Shown: positions 8,892-18,174 of the stretch, in pieces | Layout of the letters: each line of letters opens with the position of its first letter | Position numbering within the stretch: the stretch's first letter is position 1 | Assembly: GCA_965262665.1 (NCBI GenBank) | Contig: CBDHFR010000004.1 | Location: 2,046,001-2,110,000, forward strand | From: CBDBND01 sp965262665 | Lineage (GTDB): Bacteria; Pseudomonadota; Alphaproteobacteria; Rhodospirillales; Rhodospirillaceae | Length of the DNA stretch: 64,000 nt | Direction: 5' to 3' | Notes under the pieces: generated by a model | The model's input: only the letters and a program-made list of their open reading frames with translations | Databases searched by the model: none | Told to the model about the DNA's origin: nothing | Made by a program: the position numbers and the translations under genes

Positions 8892-9756
8892 ATGCCTCCG
8901 ATGATCCAACAAGAATCCCGCAAGCATCACTCCGTGCCTCGGTTTCTGCTGAAACCTTGGGCGATAGATGACGTAATGAACGGCTACTGGTGGGACAGCC
9001 AGTATGGCCACCTAGCCTGCAAACGCAGAGGAACCAGGGCTTTTTGTAGCGAAATCGATCTTCTAACCCTCGAACGGCACGACGAGGGCAGAGACATACT
9101 TGAAAATAAGTTCTTTGGGGCTATCGATACGAAAGGCGCGGTCGCGCGGGATCGCCTGCTCAGGGATGGCCCCGAAGATTTGGACGAAGAAGGACGATGT
9201 GATTTTGCCAGGCTCCTGCTATCTCTCGAAGCACGTAGACCGTCTGTCGTCCGTACGCTACGCGACGAAGGCTCTCGACACTTAGCGAAAGCTATCGACA
9301 GTGATCCCGAAATACTCCGCGAGATGAAGAGCGGGGGATTATCTGGCGAGCCTTCGACATACGTTGCGCAGCACGGCATTTCCTTCAAAGACAGAGCACT
9401 CGCCAGTATCCAAAAACTCGTGGATAACCCGAGGGTTGGCGGAAAATTGATCAATTCTCATTGGCGTGTCGTTCGTCTTGGCCCCCACGATGGAACACTT
9501 GTACTTGCCGATAGACCCCTGGTTCGCCTCAACGGCTATGATCATCCAGAGGCGGCTTGGTTTTTGCCCTTGGATCCTTACAGTCGCATTTTGCGCGGTG
9601 AATTACGCCGCAGGCCTTGACCGAGCGACGCCTCAAAGATTCAAAAAAAAGCTTAATGTAGCGAGCGCAGGACAGGCCCAAAAGTTTGTTTTCTGCGCGG
9701 ACGCCAGCCACAAACAGTGGATGGCTAGATACCTCGCCACCGTACAACGTCCATAG
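8892..9756 (+). pseudogene. DUF4238 family protein, frameshifted near the 3' end
   Basis: The start at 8892 (MPPMIQQESRKHHSVPRFLL) places the family's HHxVPxFLL motif at the N-terminus. The body has RAFCSEIDLLTLERHD, RCDFARLLLSLEARRP and VLADRPLVRLNGYDH. Near 9590 the frame moves by one base; the other frame continues FCAVNYAAGLDRATPQRFKK and QAQKFVFCADASHKQWMARY to 9756. DUF4238 proteins are uncharacterised and often lie in accessory regions. It sits 195 bp behind the broken PRTase-CE-like gene. The indel could be a sequencing error. Confidence 0.7.
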
Positions 9757-9969
9757 TCGTCGAGAACCGGCAACCATCTTCAAGGTGGCAGGGCTCAAAG
9801 CCGGTTTTGCGGCGCCCCAGTCTCAGGGCCTTGACATGCTTCATCAGCTACGACAAGACCGCGAAGGAACGCTGACGTCGGCTTGTGGGCGGCAGATCTT
9901 CAAACCGGCCCCTAACTTCCCTTGACCCAGGTTGTTGGAGGGACACCGACGAAATAACGGCCTTGAAAT
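9757..9969. other. Intergenic, nothing recognised
   Basis: No coding pattern or known repeat was recognised between the DUF4238 gene and the toxin operator. Confidence 0.5.
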
Positions 9970-9990
9970 ATATGCGGCATTGCCGCATAT
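9970..9990. promoter_or_regulatory. Palindromic operator of the toxin-antitoxin operon
   Basis: ATATGCGGCA, one base, then TGCCGCATAT: a perfect 10-bp inverted repeat ending 9 bp before the toxin ATG. Its position fits autorepression by the downstream HTH antitoxin. The leader is too short for a normal ribosome site, so the transcript may be nearly leaderless. Confidence 0.75.
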
Positions 9991-9999
9991 TAGGCATTG

Positions 10000-10332
10000 A
10001 TGCAGCTCTTCGTCACCCGTACCTACGAACGCGCCATTCGCAGGTTGATCTCGGAGGAAGCCCGGAAGGAAATGGAGGCGGAGATCGCCGCCGACCCTAA
10101 CGAATCGCCGGTCATTCGGGGAACGGGAGGCATTCGCAAATTGCGCTGGGCGGGTTCCGGCCGGGGCAAGCGGGGCGGCATCCGGACAATCTACTTCTAC
10201 CACGCGGGCCCGGAGGCCATCTATTTGCTGACGGCTTATGCAAAGGCGGACCGCGAAGATTTGACCCCGGCGGACAAGAAAGTGCTGTCACGGCTGGTGA
10301 CCGCAATAAAGAAGAGGGAGACGGACAAATGA
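10000..10332 (+). CDS. RelE/HigB-type toxin
   Basis: 110 residues from ATG 10000 (a TTG at 9997 is also in frame). The pattern is typical of short RelE-superfamily toxins: MQLFVTRTYERAIRRLISEE, GTGGIRKLRWAGSGRGKRGG, then GIRTIYFYHAGPEAIYLLTA and YAKADREDLTPADKK. This group (COG4737-like) cleaves mRNA at the ribosome. Toxin-first order and a 4-bp overlap with the HTH partner fit a HigBA-like module. The frame is intact. Confidence 0.88.
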   Translation: MQLFVTRTYERAIRRLISEEARKEMEAEIAADPNESPVIRGTGGIRKLRWAGSGRGKRGGIRTIYFYHAGPEAIYLLTAYAKADREDLTPADKKVLSRLVTAIKKRETDK

Positions 10333-10634
10333 AGACGGAACGAACTCAGGTCGGTCGCGAGGTCGAGGCGGCCCTGAGCGAGGTTCTCGCCCATGTGCGC
10401 GGCGAGGCTGATCTGCCGTGCCGGATCGTCGACGACCCTGCTGCAGAGCGGATCCTCGCGCTTCGCAAGCGCTTGAGGTTGAGCCGTAGGAAGTTCGCGG
10501 AGCGTTTTGGTCTTGATGCGCGTGCCTTGCAGGATTGGGAGCAAGGCCGTCGCGTTCCGGATCGTGCTGCCCGTGTCTTACTGACTGTGATCGACCGCGA
10601 TCCGGAAGCTGTCGTGCGGGCGCTCGGCAAGTAA
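10329..10634 (+). CDS. HigA/XRE-family antitoxin
   Basis: 101 residues overlapping the toxin stop (ATGA at 10329). The C-terminal half is an XRE-type helix-turn-helix (RILALRKRLRLSRRKFAERF, DARALQDWEQGRRVPDRAAR). The N-terminal ~40 residues probably bind the toxin. It should repress the operon through the palindrome at 9970-9990. Confidence 0.88.
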   Translation: MKTERTQVGREVEAALSEVLAHVRGEADLPCRIVDDPAAERILALRKRLRLSRRKFAERFGLDARALQDWEQGRRVPDRAARVLLTVIDRDPEAVVRALGK

Positions 10635-10654
10635 AGGAGCAAACCTCGAGTGAC

Positions 10655-10890
10655 TCATCCCCGGGTGAGAGAGCGATTCTTTTCGTCACCGCCCAAGAGA
10701 TTTCCGCCGATGCTTCCGGTGATGCGCGACGCGGCGGTCTGAATCGAGTCCCGCGCCAGATGTGCGTAGCGTGCTGTTGTTTGCACCCGCGTGTGGCCCA
10801 GCAACTTCTCAATCATGGTCAGACTTTCACCCAGCGCCAGGGAGCGGCTAGCAAAGATGCACCGCAAGTGATCCTTGATTATTGAGATGC
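10655..10890 (-). pseudogene. Tyrosine recombinase, C-terminal fragment
   Basis: The reverse frame reads ASRSLALGESLTMIEKLLGH, then VQTTARYAHLARDSI: the HxxR-to-Tyr end of a phage-type integrase. The segment before it is disrupted (KDHLRCIF where HDLRHSF is expected). Integrase N-terminal and middle pieces lie at 62083 and 42364; whether they derive from one gene cannot be told. Confidence 0.7.
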
Positions 10891-11382
10891 GGTAGCGCTG
10901 GAGGGCGCCCGAACGGTCAGCGGCGCGAACGTCCCAATCGACGACGCGGCCAAGGGAGAAGGCGCGGAATCGGCCCCGACTTTCCTTGCCGTGGAGAATG
11001 CGCTTTTGCTTGATGGAATGGGGGCGAGACAGCTTCCATGAACCACCCAAACGCGAGAACAACTCCTCCGCTTCGGCTTAGGGGATTCCGTGCCTGTTGT
11101 CAGCAACCTCGATAGCCCTTGAGAGCATTCAGATCATCGTCAATCAGGGTCACGTCGATTCGCGTGGCGTCCGCATCGACGCGGTTCAGATTAGCTCGGC
11201 GAGAGCGAAAATGGGCTTCCGGGTCTGCGCAATGCGCTTCAGATGATCATCCTGAACCTTTATCTGAAAGGTCTTGGCTGCCCGAGAAAAGGTTTTTGCT
11301 GAAGCGGGCGAGGACGTGCCGTTTTTGGATGATGAGGCGTTGATTCTAGGCTGCATCGTTGTTGCCCGCGAAGCTTATAAGG
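10891..11382. other. Degraded stretch before IS481, no intact gene
   Basis: No intact gene. The plus frame at about 11268-11380 looks coding (EKVFAEAGEDVPFLDDEALI, GCIVVAREAYK) but is preceded by a stop and cut off by IS481 at 11383. Family not recognised. Confidence 0.4.
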
Positions 11383-12638
11383 TGAGTTAGTCGCGATGTG
11401 ATCTGACACCGCTCCCTTCCCAGCAAGCTGGAATGGGAGCGGCGCATCTCTTGATGGAGATGGTGGTTGTCCGTTTTGATGGTGGTGCACACCAACCACA
11501 AAACGAGGACACCACGATGTTGAATACTACCGACAAGATCATCAAACACAAAACTGGATTGCTGAATCTGGCCGAGGAACTGGGCAACGTGTCGAAGGCC
11601 TGCCAGGTCCCTGCCAGGTCATGGGCATGTCGCGCGACACCTTTTACCGCTACAAGGCCGCGGTTGAGGAAGGCGGCGTCGAGGCCTTGTTCGAGCGCAC
11701 CCGGCGCAAACCCAATCTTGCCAACCGCGTCGGTGAAGCCACCGAGCAGGCGGTGATCAAATCCGCGCTGGAGTTTCCGGCCTATGGTCAGGCCCGCACC
11801 TCCAACGAGCTGCGCAAGCAGGGTGTCTTTGTCTCGCCCTCAGGCGTCCGTTCGATCTGGCTGCGGCATGACCTGGCCAACTTCAAGGCCCGGCTGAAGG
11901 CGCTGGAGACCAAGGTCGCCGAGGACGGCATGATTCTGACCGAGGCCCACATACGAGGCCCAGGTGCAGGCCTTGGAAAAGAAGAATCGCGACGACGAAG
12001 CCCGCGGCGAGGTGGAAACGGCCCACCCCGGCTATCTGGGTTCACAGGACACCTTCTATGTCGGCACCCTGAAGGGGGTGGGGCGGATCTACCAGCAGAG
12101 CTATGTCGATCCCTATTCCAAGGTCGCGCAGGCCAAGCTCTACACCACCAAGACGCCGATCACCGCCGCCGACCTGCTCAATGACCGGGTGCTGCCGTTC
12201 CATGACGAGCACGACCTGCCTGTGCTGCGGATCATGACCGACAGGGGCACGGAATACTGCGGGCGCGTCGACAAGCACGACTACCAGCTCTTCCTGGCCA
12301 TCAACGATATCGACCACACCAAGACCAAGGTGAAATCACCGCAAACAAACGGCATCCGCGAGCGCTTTCACAAGACCGTGCTGCAGGAGTTCTACCAGGT
12401 CGCGTTCCGCAAAAGACTCTACGACAGCGTCGATGCGCTGCAGGACGATCTGGATCAATGGCTACATCACTACAACACGGAACGCACTCATCAGGGCAAA
12501 ATGTGTTGCGGCAGAACGCCGTTCCAGACCATGATCGAGGGCAAAGAAATCTGGAAGGAAAAGTTCGTGAACTGAACTTGACCTAACAGAGGCCGCCGGA
12601 AAAACGGCCAACTGTCAGATCACATCTGAACCACTACA
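11383..12638 (+). mobile_element. IS481-family element, copy A (1256 bp)
   Basis: The ends are TGAGTTAGTCGCGATG on the left and CATCTGAACCACTACA on the right, sharing the internal inverted repeat GATGTGATCTGACA. Copy B (55197-56462) has the same ends. Partial copies are at 59545-59983 and 62468-63070. Confidence 0.85.
11517..12575 (+). pseudogene. IS481 transposase, split over three frames
   Basis: The frames in order are MLNTTDKIIKHKTGLLNLAE to SKACQV, then MGMSRDTFYRYKAAVEEGGV to EDGMILTEAH, then YEAQVQALEKKNRDDEARGE to KEKFVN. The third frame carries DTFYVGTLKGVG, IMTDRGTEYCG and QTNGIRERFHKTVL, the rve/DDE core. The first break is an 11-bp tandem duplication (CTGCCAGGTCC) at about 11593-11615; the second is a one-base shift near 11950. 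The first break is shared by copies A, B and C and the second by A and B. Confidence 0.85.
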
Positions 12639-12842
12639 GGTAAAGCCGCCGATCCTGCGGGCTCGACAAAGCGTTTGCACTGAAACTCGGCCCCGTATGG
12701 CACCGCGCATTTGGTTCGCCGGGAGGGCTTTCGAGCGAGGGAGTTTCGAACTCCATGAAAGGCTCTTTTTTTTATCCCAGTTGCGGCTTATCCTTGGGGT
12801 GTCTGCATCGGACTTGGATGTATCGAGCTAACGTACAGGAAA

Positions 12843-13064
12843 ATGTTCATGAGATACGACGTGACGTGCAAGACCGGATACTTTCAGTCTTTGGAAACCA
12901 TGAAGGAAGCCACGAGTGTTGCGAGGGACATGGCGAACAATCACCCGCAGGTCGTCGTCCATTTGGTAGACCAAGGACTCGCTGTTCCTGTTTTTCCAGG
13001 TGAGACTGAAAGCGAAGTCGCTAACAAGGTCTTTGATGCAGCACAGAGCAAGAGAATTTTTTGA
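12843..13064 (+). CDS. Small protein of unknown function, upstream of terminase
   Basis: 73 residues (MFMRYDVTCKTGYFQSLETM to AQSKRIF) with a GGA just upstream; an ATG at 12849 is an alternative start. No family is recognised. Its 3' end overlaps the terminase start region by about 25 bp, as is common in phage operons, but no other phage gene survives beside it. Confidence 0.4.
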   Translation: MFMRYDVTCKTGYFQSLETMKEATSVARDMANNHPQVVVHLVDQGLAVPVFPGETESEVANKVFDAAQSKRIF

Positions 13065-13870
13065 CTACCTGTCCGGCCTGACCGTCTCGCAAGGCCGCCT
13101 GTCGGGCGAGCCGTTCAAGGTTTTGCCCTGGCAACGCCGGTTTGTATCCGGTGCGTTCAAGCCGGGCACACAATCGGCGGCGCTTTCGGTTGCACGTGGC
13201 AACGGCAAGACGGTGCTTTTGTCTGGGATCGCGGCGGCGACTCTAGACGGCCCACTAGCAGTTTCCCGTGGCGAGACCGTTATCGTTGCTTCGAGCTTCG
13301 AGCAAGCGCGGATCGCGTTTGAGCATGTACGTGCGTTTATGGGTCATAAGTTAGAAGACCGTGAGCGGTGGAAAATTTGGGATACTGCGTAACAGGCTCG
13401 CATTGAGGACAAGCGCACGGGTGCCAGGGTCCGGTGCATTGGCTCCGATCCGCGCCGGGCTCATGGTCTCGCACCGGTATTAGTTTTGGCCGATGAGCCC
13501 GCACAATGCCACGGGCGAGCGGATGGTTGCTGCTCTAAGGACGGCGGCGGGCAAGCAACCGCATAGCCGGTTTGTTGCGTTGGGTACTAGGCCAGCCGAC
13601 AAGTCGCACTGGTTCGCAAAGATGCTTGCGGGCGGTGCGAATTATTCGCAGTACCACGCGGCGCGGGTGGATGATCCAAAGTTTCAAAAGCGCACGTGGG
13701 CGAAGGCTAACCCTTCCCTATTCGCCATGCCGGACCTGTTAGAAGCGATCCGTAATGAGGCGAAGCAAGCGAAGGCCGATCCGGCGTTGTTGGCGTCGTT
13801 TGATGCGCTGCGTTTGAATCTCGGCACCATGGACGTTGAAGCGTCGCTGCTTTTGCAGGCGGGATTGTGA
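13039..13870 (+). pseudogene. Phage terminase large subunit, disrupted
   Basis: From ATG 13039: FKVLPWQRRFVSGAFKPGTQ, then Walker A SVARGNGKT and VIVASSFEQARIAFEHV. A TAA at 13390 interrupts WDTA*QARIEDKRTG; the frame continues with GSDPRRAHGLAPVLVLADEP (Walker B). Near 13505 the frame shifts to TGERMVAALRTAAGKQPHSR and RPADKSHWFAKMLAGGANY, ending LLLQAGL. The C-terminal nuclease region is missing. TerL is the ATPase/nuclease that packages phage DNA; this is the only clear phage structural-operon gene in the window. Confidence 0.8.
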
Positions 13871-13943
13871 CCTAGTGGATTGACCGGAACGAAAGAGTCC
13901 GCTTTGGGATTCCGTATTGTGCGGTGTCATGCGAGTCTGTGCG

Positions 13944-14165
13944 ATGCGTACCGGCATCCATTTTACTGTCACGTCTGGCGACCGTCAGCGATTGCAAGCG
14001 ATCGTCGCGGACCCGAAGAGCGCGCAGAAACATGTCTGGCGGGCGCGGATCATCCTGAAGACCGACGAGGGGCTCGGCACTTCGGCGATCATGCGCGAGA
14101 CCGGCAAGTCCAAGACCTGCGTGTGGCGCTGGCAGGAGCGGTTCATGCACGAGGCTGCCCGCTGA
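13944..14165 (+). pseudogene. IS630-family transposase, N-terminal fragment
   Basis: MRTGIHFTVTSGDRQRLQAI, then KHVWRARIILKTDEGLGTSA and GKSKTCVWRWQERF: the HTH N-terminus of the IS630 group that starts this way. It stops after ~74 residues, before the DDE domain. It is a different IS630 lineage from 3820 and 26620. Confidence 0.75.
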
Positions 14166-14300
14166 ATACAACAGCCTCCAGCCCGGCTCGGAGTAGCTCT
14201 CCTTGCCTAGGCGAATAGGCGGGATCTTCATCTTCCGAGATGTGATTGCAACGGCCCGGCACCTGCCGGCGCCTTGATCAAACATGTCAGGTGAAGCCCC

Positions 14301-14817
14301 ATGAGACCCATCATTTGCGCAACTATCGCTGTCCTGCTGATCGGCCCGGCCGGGGCCCAAGATTTTTTCGGCATTCCTGGGCTCCCGACCACTACCACCA
14401 CCTCCACCGCTGTGCTGAGCAAGGCTGAGAGGGGCAAGGCCATGATTGGCCTTTGCTATTCAACCTGTGCGCACCGGTACCAGAAAGCCACGATCGACAT
14501 GCTTGAGATGGCGGGCGATGTATTTGAAGAGGGGCAAAGATGTTTCATGGCCCAGACTTTCATTCGTTCGATAGACGCTTGCGCGGCCGCATGCGCTGAC
14601 GTGGAGAGGGTATTCGGAATTACAGAGTCTGAAGCCAAGAACAGGTTCAATTCCATGGTCGCGGTCATGCAAGAGGATTTTGAAAGTAGCGGCTTATGGA
14701 CCCGCACACGATGACTTTGCAGCACGCGGTACCGCAGAGTTTGAGACCGCTTGCGAGGCATTCATTGGATACTGCGACAGTGATCCCGACAATTGGAGCG
14801 CAAAATGTATCTCATGA
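14301..14817 (+). pseudogene. Secreted Cys-rich protein, paralogue 1 (frameshift near the end)
   Basis: An N-terminal signal peptide (MRPIICATIAVLLIGPAGAQ) precedes a mature part with CYSTCAHRYQKATID, CFMAQTFIRSIDACAAACAD and SGLW. At about 14697 the frame breaks. One base over it continues GPAHDDFAARGTAEFETACE to NWSAKCIS with a TGA at 14815-14817. That TGA overlaps the ATG of paralogue 2 (ATGA), so the two form a coupled pair. The Cys spacing matches paralogue 2. Function unknown; periplasmic or secreted by the signal peptide. The frameshift may be real or a sequencing error. Confidence 0.6.
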
Positions 14818-15272
14818 AAATTCTACCCGTCTTAGCCTTCCTGGTTGGCCCGCAAGCGCTTGCCCAGGACGCTCTGACCAAGATCGAGGAAGGGCAACTG
14901 GCAATAAGCCAATGCTATTCCGAGTGTTCACAGCGGCACCTGGAATATGTTTCGGTAATTGTGATGGGGGAGGAATCCACCGGCCACCGTGGCTATTGTT
15001 GGGCCGAGCAGGGCATCCTTCAATCCATGGACACGTGTAAGGCCGGCTGTACCGAGATGGAGAGCGCCTTTGGGACAACAACGTCCAATGCCCGTGACCG
15101 CTTCCTGTCTATCGACAATGACCTGGTTGGATACTTGGAGCCCTACGGGCTATGGAAAACGACCGGAGACCAACCGCGCCATGGCACGGATGCGTTTAAG
15201 GATGCCTGCAGCTCGCTGTTCGAGGCCAATGCCGAGTATTACCAATATAGGGATTCTCATCATTTTGATTAA
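14814..15272 (+). CDS. Secreted Cys-rich protein, paralogue 2
   Basis: About 152 residues from ATG 14814 (MKILPVLAFLVGPQALAQ, a signal peptide); ATG 14805 is also possible. The mature part has CYSECSQRHLEYV, GYCWAEQGILQSMDTCKAGC, YGLWKTTGD and DACSSLF. These align with CYSTC, CFMAQ, DACAAAC, SGLW and ETACEAF of paralogue 1, so the pair arose by tandem duplication. The paired CxxxC pattern suggests disulphide-stabilised helical hairpins. No family recognised. Confidence 0.65.
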   Translation: MKILPVLAFLVGPQALAQDALTKIEEGQLAISQCYSECSQRHLEYVSVIVMGEESTGHRGYCWAEQGILQSMDTCKAGCTEMESAFGTTTSNARDRFLSIDNDLVGYLEPYGLWKTTGDQPRHGTDAFKDACSSLFEANAEYYQYRDSHHFD

Positions 15273-15429
15273 ACATGGCCACGGCTCAAATGGGTTGGGT
15301 ACCCAACTCATCTCGAACTGGCCTTCAGTTCCCGAGCCAAATAAATATGGAGTAGAGAAGTCGAGCATGAACACCTGATGCCGTCCTGGCAACGACGGAT
15401 GGACGACCAAGAAAGTAGGATAGATTGAA

Positions 15430-16473
15430 GTGAAGACGGTTGGGCTAATCCCAAGAAACAGGCTAAGGCACATCCCAGAACATGTCCGTGTCTATCACGA
15501 ATTGTGCTTTTTCCTTCACGACGAGTGTGCGCGGGCACTCCATGAGTACGAAAACGCCCGCGCCCATGTGGAGATAATAAAATTCCGCCACCCAGACGAC
15601 GGCGACAGATTTCAGGATCTGGCCAGCAAGACTGATGCAGTCGGCGCATTACGTGAACTGGGATATCAAGACGCGTCCAAGCAGGTAGTTCTGAACACCA
15701 TTCGTATGGCAATGATTTCAGATTGCCTGCATCATTTGTATGAGGCACTATGCTGTTTTGAAAAGAGGAAAGTAATTGTCGGATTCAATCTGTTGAGAAA
15801 GCCTTTAACTGAAAGTTTGTTTTACTTGTCGTGGATGTGTGGACTGGAAGACGACTTTTATTCTCAGTTCACCGAAGGTGACCCAGAAGCATTGACGTTA
15901 CAGGTGCTGGGAAAGAAACGGAAAGAGATTTACTCTACGGCGATTAGTGGATTGGGCCACTACTACATGTTTGATCCTGAGGCTTTGGAAAACACGATCA
16001 ATAATAAGAGAGATTCGAACGGATTTCAGATTCTTTTTCAGCCTGCGGTTCATTTGGTAACAACATGGAATCCGCAAATACAGACGGCAGCTGAGAACTT
16101 CAACTTTATATTCAAGGACCCCTTCGATGATGATGTGTATGATTTTCTCTACGAAAAGCTGCCAGTTATTTTATTGTTCATGTCACATGTAATCATTGAG
16201 TTGTTCGATCGAATGAAGAAAATGGATGAGCTATCCAAACACCTGTTCGAGGTAAGGACTGTGCTGGCTTATCAGTTGATTGCGGCGGCGGATAAACTCC
16301 GAGCTCTGTCTGCATTTGAGAAAATGCTGTCCGTGCGGCCGAGGTGCTCAAGGTGCTCGAGAGAGGGAAAGACTACCGTGTATAACGCTTCGAGAATGCT
16401 TCTGAGGTCAGAATTTCGATGCACTTTCTGCGGAACCCTGAGTCCTTATCTGCGTTTTTCGTACCCTGATTAG
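15430..16473 (+). CDS. Unknown protein with C-terminal zinc ribbon
   Basis: 347 residues from GTG 15430. The body is helical and rich in aromatic and acidic residues (IPEHVRVYHELCFFLHDECA, ISDCLHHLYEALCCFEKRK). The C-terminus carries two cysteine pairs, CSRCS at about 309 and CTFCG at about 337, forming a probable zinc ribbon. No enzyme motif is seen. Base composition looks more AT-rich than the neighbours, which suggests recent acquisition. It stands alone between secreted-protein genes and a SIR2-like relic. A conflict or regulatory role is possible but unsupported. Confidence 0.6.
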   Translation: MKTVGLIPRNRLRHIPEHVRVYHELCFFLHDECARALHEYENARAHVEIIKFRHPDDGDRFQDLASKTDAVGALRELGYQDASKQVVLNTIRMAMISDCLHHLYEALCCFEKRKVIVGFNLLRKPLTESLFYLSWMCGLEDDFYSQFTEGDPEALTLQVLGKKRKEIYSTAISGLGHYYMFDPEALENTINNKRDSNGFQILFQPAVHLVTTWNPQIQTAAENFNFIFKDPFDDDVYDFLYEKLPVILLFMSHVIIELFDRMKKMDELSKHLFEVRTVLAYQLIAAADKLRALSAFEKMLSVRPRCSRCSREGKTTVYNASRMLLRSEFRCTFCGTLSPYLRFSYPD

Positions 16474-16634
16474 GGAGAATGAACGTCGCACAGTGAAGGG
16501 GGCAGGGCTACTTGGCCGCTGCGGACGGCGTGCCGGCCCGACGTCGGGTGCCCTGCCGCCACGGCCTCCAGAACGGGCCCGAGGACTTCGCGGGTGTAAC
16601 TGTCGACGGGGGAGTTGAGTCGGTCGCTGAGGCG

Positions 16635-16716
16635 CCTGTCCCTTTCGAAAACTTCATCCACACGTGGATGTCTTGCAAGAGAAAGAGCGACGGATGAGGT
16701 TCGCGCAAGGGACAGG
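16635..16716. repeat. Dispersed palindromic repeat (PR-1)
   Basis: Arm CCTGTCCCTTTCGAAAACTT near 16635 pairs imperfectly with the arm ending AAGGGACAGG at 16716. Same family as 18979, 24781, 28277, 28434, 28632, 38787, 50610 and 57659. It lies about 160 bp past a gene end. Confidence 0.8.
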
Positions 16717-16772
16717 CAGTTCTCTGCACCAAACCTGTCTGAAAGGATCAGTTGAACACCACTTCGGCGACA

Positions 16773-17857
16773 TCAATCTGGAAGGTCGTCTGCATAGTTG
16801 CAAGAAAATCGGACAACGGGATTGTCCGGTCCAATATATTCAGCCCTCATGTCGGACCAGGGCAGGATTTCCCGATAGCGTTCCAGTATATTCGCATCCG
16901 TGTTCACCACTTGGACGAGTGTGTCCGCGCCTGGACTGTTACCCGTGAGAAAGAAACGCATTCCTAGATCGGATATGGGCAGCGAGTATCCGATGATGTA
17001 GAGTTTAGCCGCGTCCTGGAGCGCGACGGCCGCATCCTTCCAGAGACCTTTGACGGTCTCGTTGTTAAAGTAGGTAGTTTTCTGGGCGACCGGCGGAATG
17101 AGCAGTGTCTCCTTGTCTGCTGCCATGTCGTGCAGCCTCTGGCTGGCGGCATGACGGGCAGCTTCGTCACACGCTGACCCGAACTCAGGGATATCGGAAA
17201 AGAAAATTGTCTCACCGTGAAAATTCTCGCGACCAGAATAATGCCAGTTCACTGAGCCATGCAGTTTAAGCAGCCGAAATGTCTGGAGAACTTCGCTACC
17301 CCAGAGCCCGGCACCCGAACGTGAAGCGATGTTCGCGAAGTACGGCGGATAAATGTCTGCCGGATGCAGGACACTTTTTTTCTCGGATATCCTCAAGCCC
17401 CGGGCCGCTTTCTCGACGAGCGTATCGTAATTCAACGTGATCACGACAGCCTCACGCCGATGCCAGGCCAAAATCAAACGACGCAGCCAATCCGGAGCTA
17501 ACGATGCCGAAGCCTGAACGGTACGCTCCTCGATAACGGCCGCAATGGACTGGCGGATCCGGCCGCTAAGTGGGCGATGCAGGTCGACCTCAGCTTCCCG
17601 CAACCAGGGTTGCGGCTGCGACAGGTAGGTCATCCACAACTCGATGTTATCACCCAGAAAACGGGTATGGCAGACGAAAGATTTGTGACTTCAGCAAGCC
17701 TTTCTCTCACCTCCGTACCAAGCTCGACCATTGTCCGCATCTGGCTAGCGATGGCTTTCGAGAAACCCGCACCGAGGATGAATACATCGCGCCGTCGAGT
17801 CGACGAGTGTGTCGATACGTTAATCAAGGGGTCTGTCGTACTGTCGCGGTTTGTCAT
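16773..17857 (-). pseudogene. SIR2-like domain protein, single frameshift
   Basis: The N-terminal frame (17857 to about 17655) reads MTNRDSTTDPLINVSTHS and then DVFILGAGFSKAIASQ, the nucleotide-binding glycine motif. The other frame continues GDNIELWMTYLSQPQPWLRE, then VVITLNYDTLVEKAARGL with the NYD motif. LLKLHGSVNW follows with the catalytic-type His, and then LYIIGYSLPISDLGMRFFL. Order and spacing fit SIR2-like antiphage NADases (SIR2_2 type). One missing C in a C run near 17655 explains the break. With that base restored the protein would be about 360 residues. No partner gene is adjacent. Confidence 0.75.
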
Positions 17858-18174
17858 GCAAAAGGGACTCTCTTAGTGGTAATCAGCAATTATCCAAAAC
17901 TCCAGATCACAGCAATCACAGTGGGCGCCGAGAGACAATCAGAAACTGGAACCGACCACAATGCCCCAATATCACAGATCACGGCCTGCAGCAGGTTGGA
18001 GCGCGCCAATGAAAGTCGTCGGTATGCGTCAACACCCCGTCTCGAAAACCGTAGCGAGCTACCGCGCCTTGTCGTTGTAGATTCAAATCGGGCGCGTTTA
18101 GGTGTGCTGCAGATCGGCGATGGTCAGTTCCTGCAGCACGACAGGCGAGTGAGTGGCCAGGAGGTATTGCCCCT
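17858..18174. other. Intergenic between SIR2-like gene and IS6-B
   Basis: No convincing gene is seen. The right end leads into the left end of IS6-B at 18175. Confidence 0.5.

Noticed and set aside
13039..13870. Gene transfer agent or complete prophage
   Set aside because: Only a broken terminase is present; no portal, capsid or tail gene was found.
3820..14165. One IS630 element split between 3820-4302 and 13944-14165
   Set aside because: The N- and C-terminal pieces belong to different IS630 lineages by motif style.
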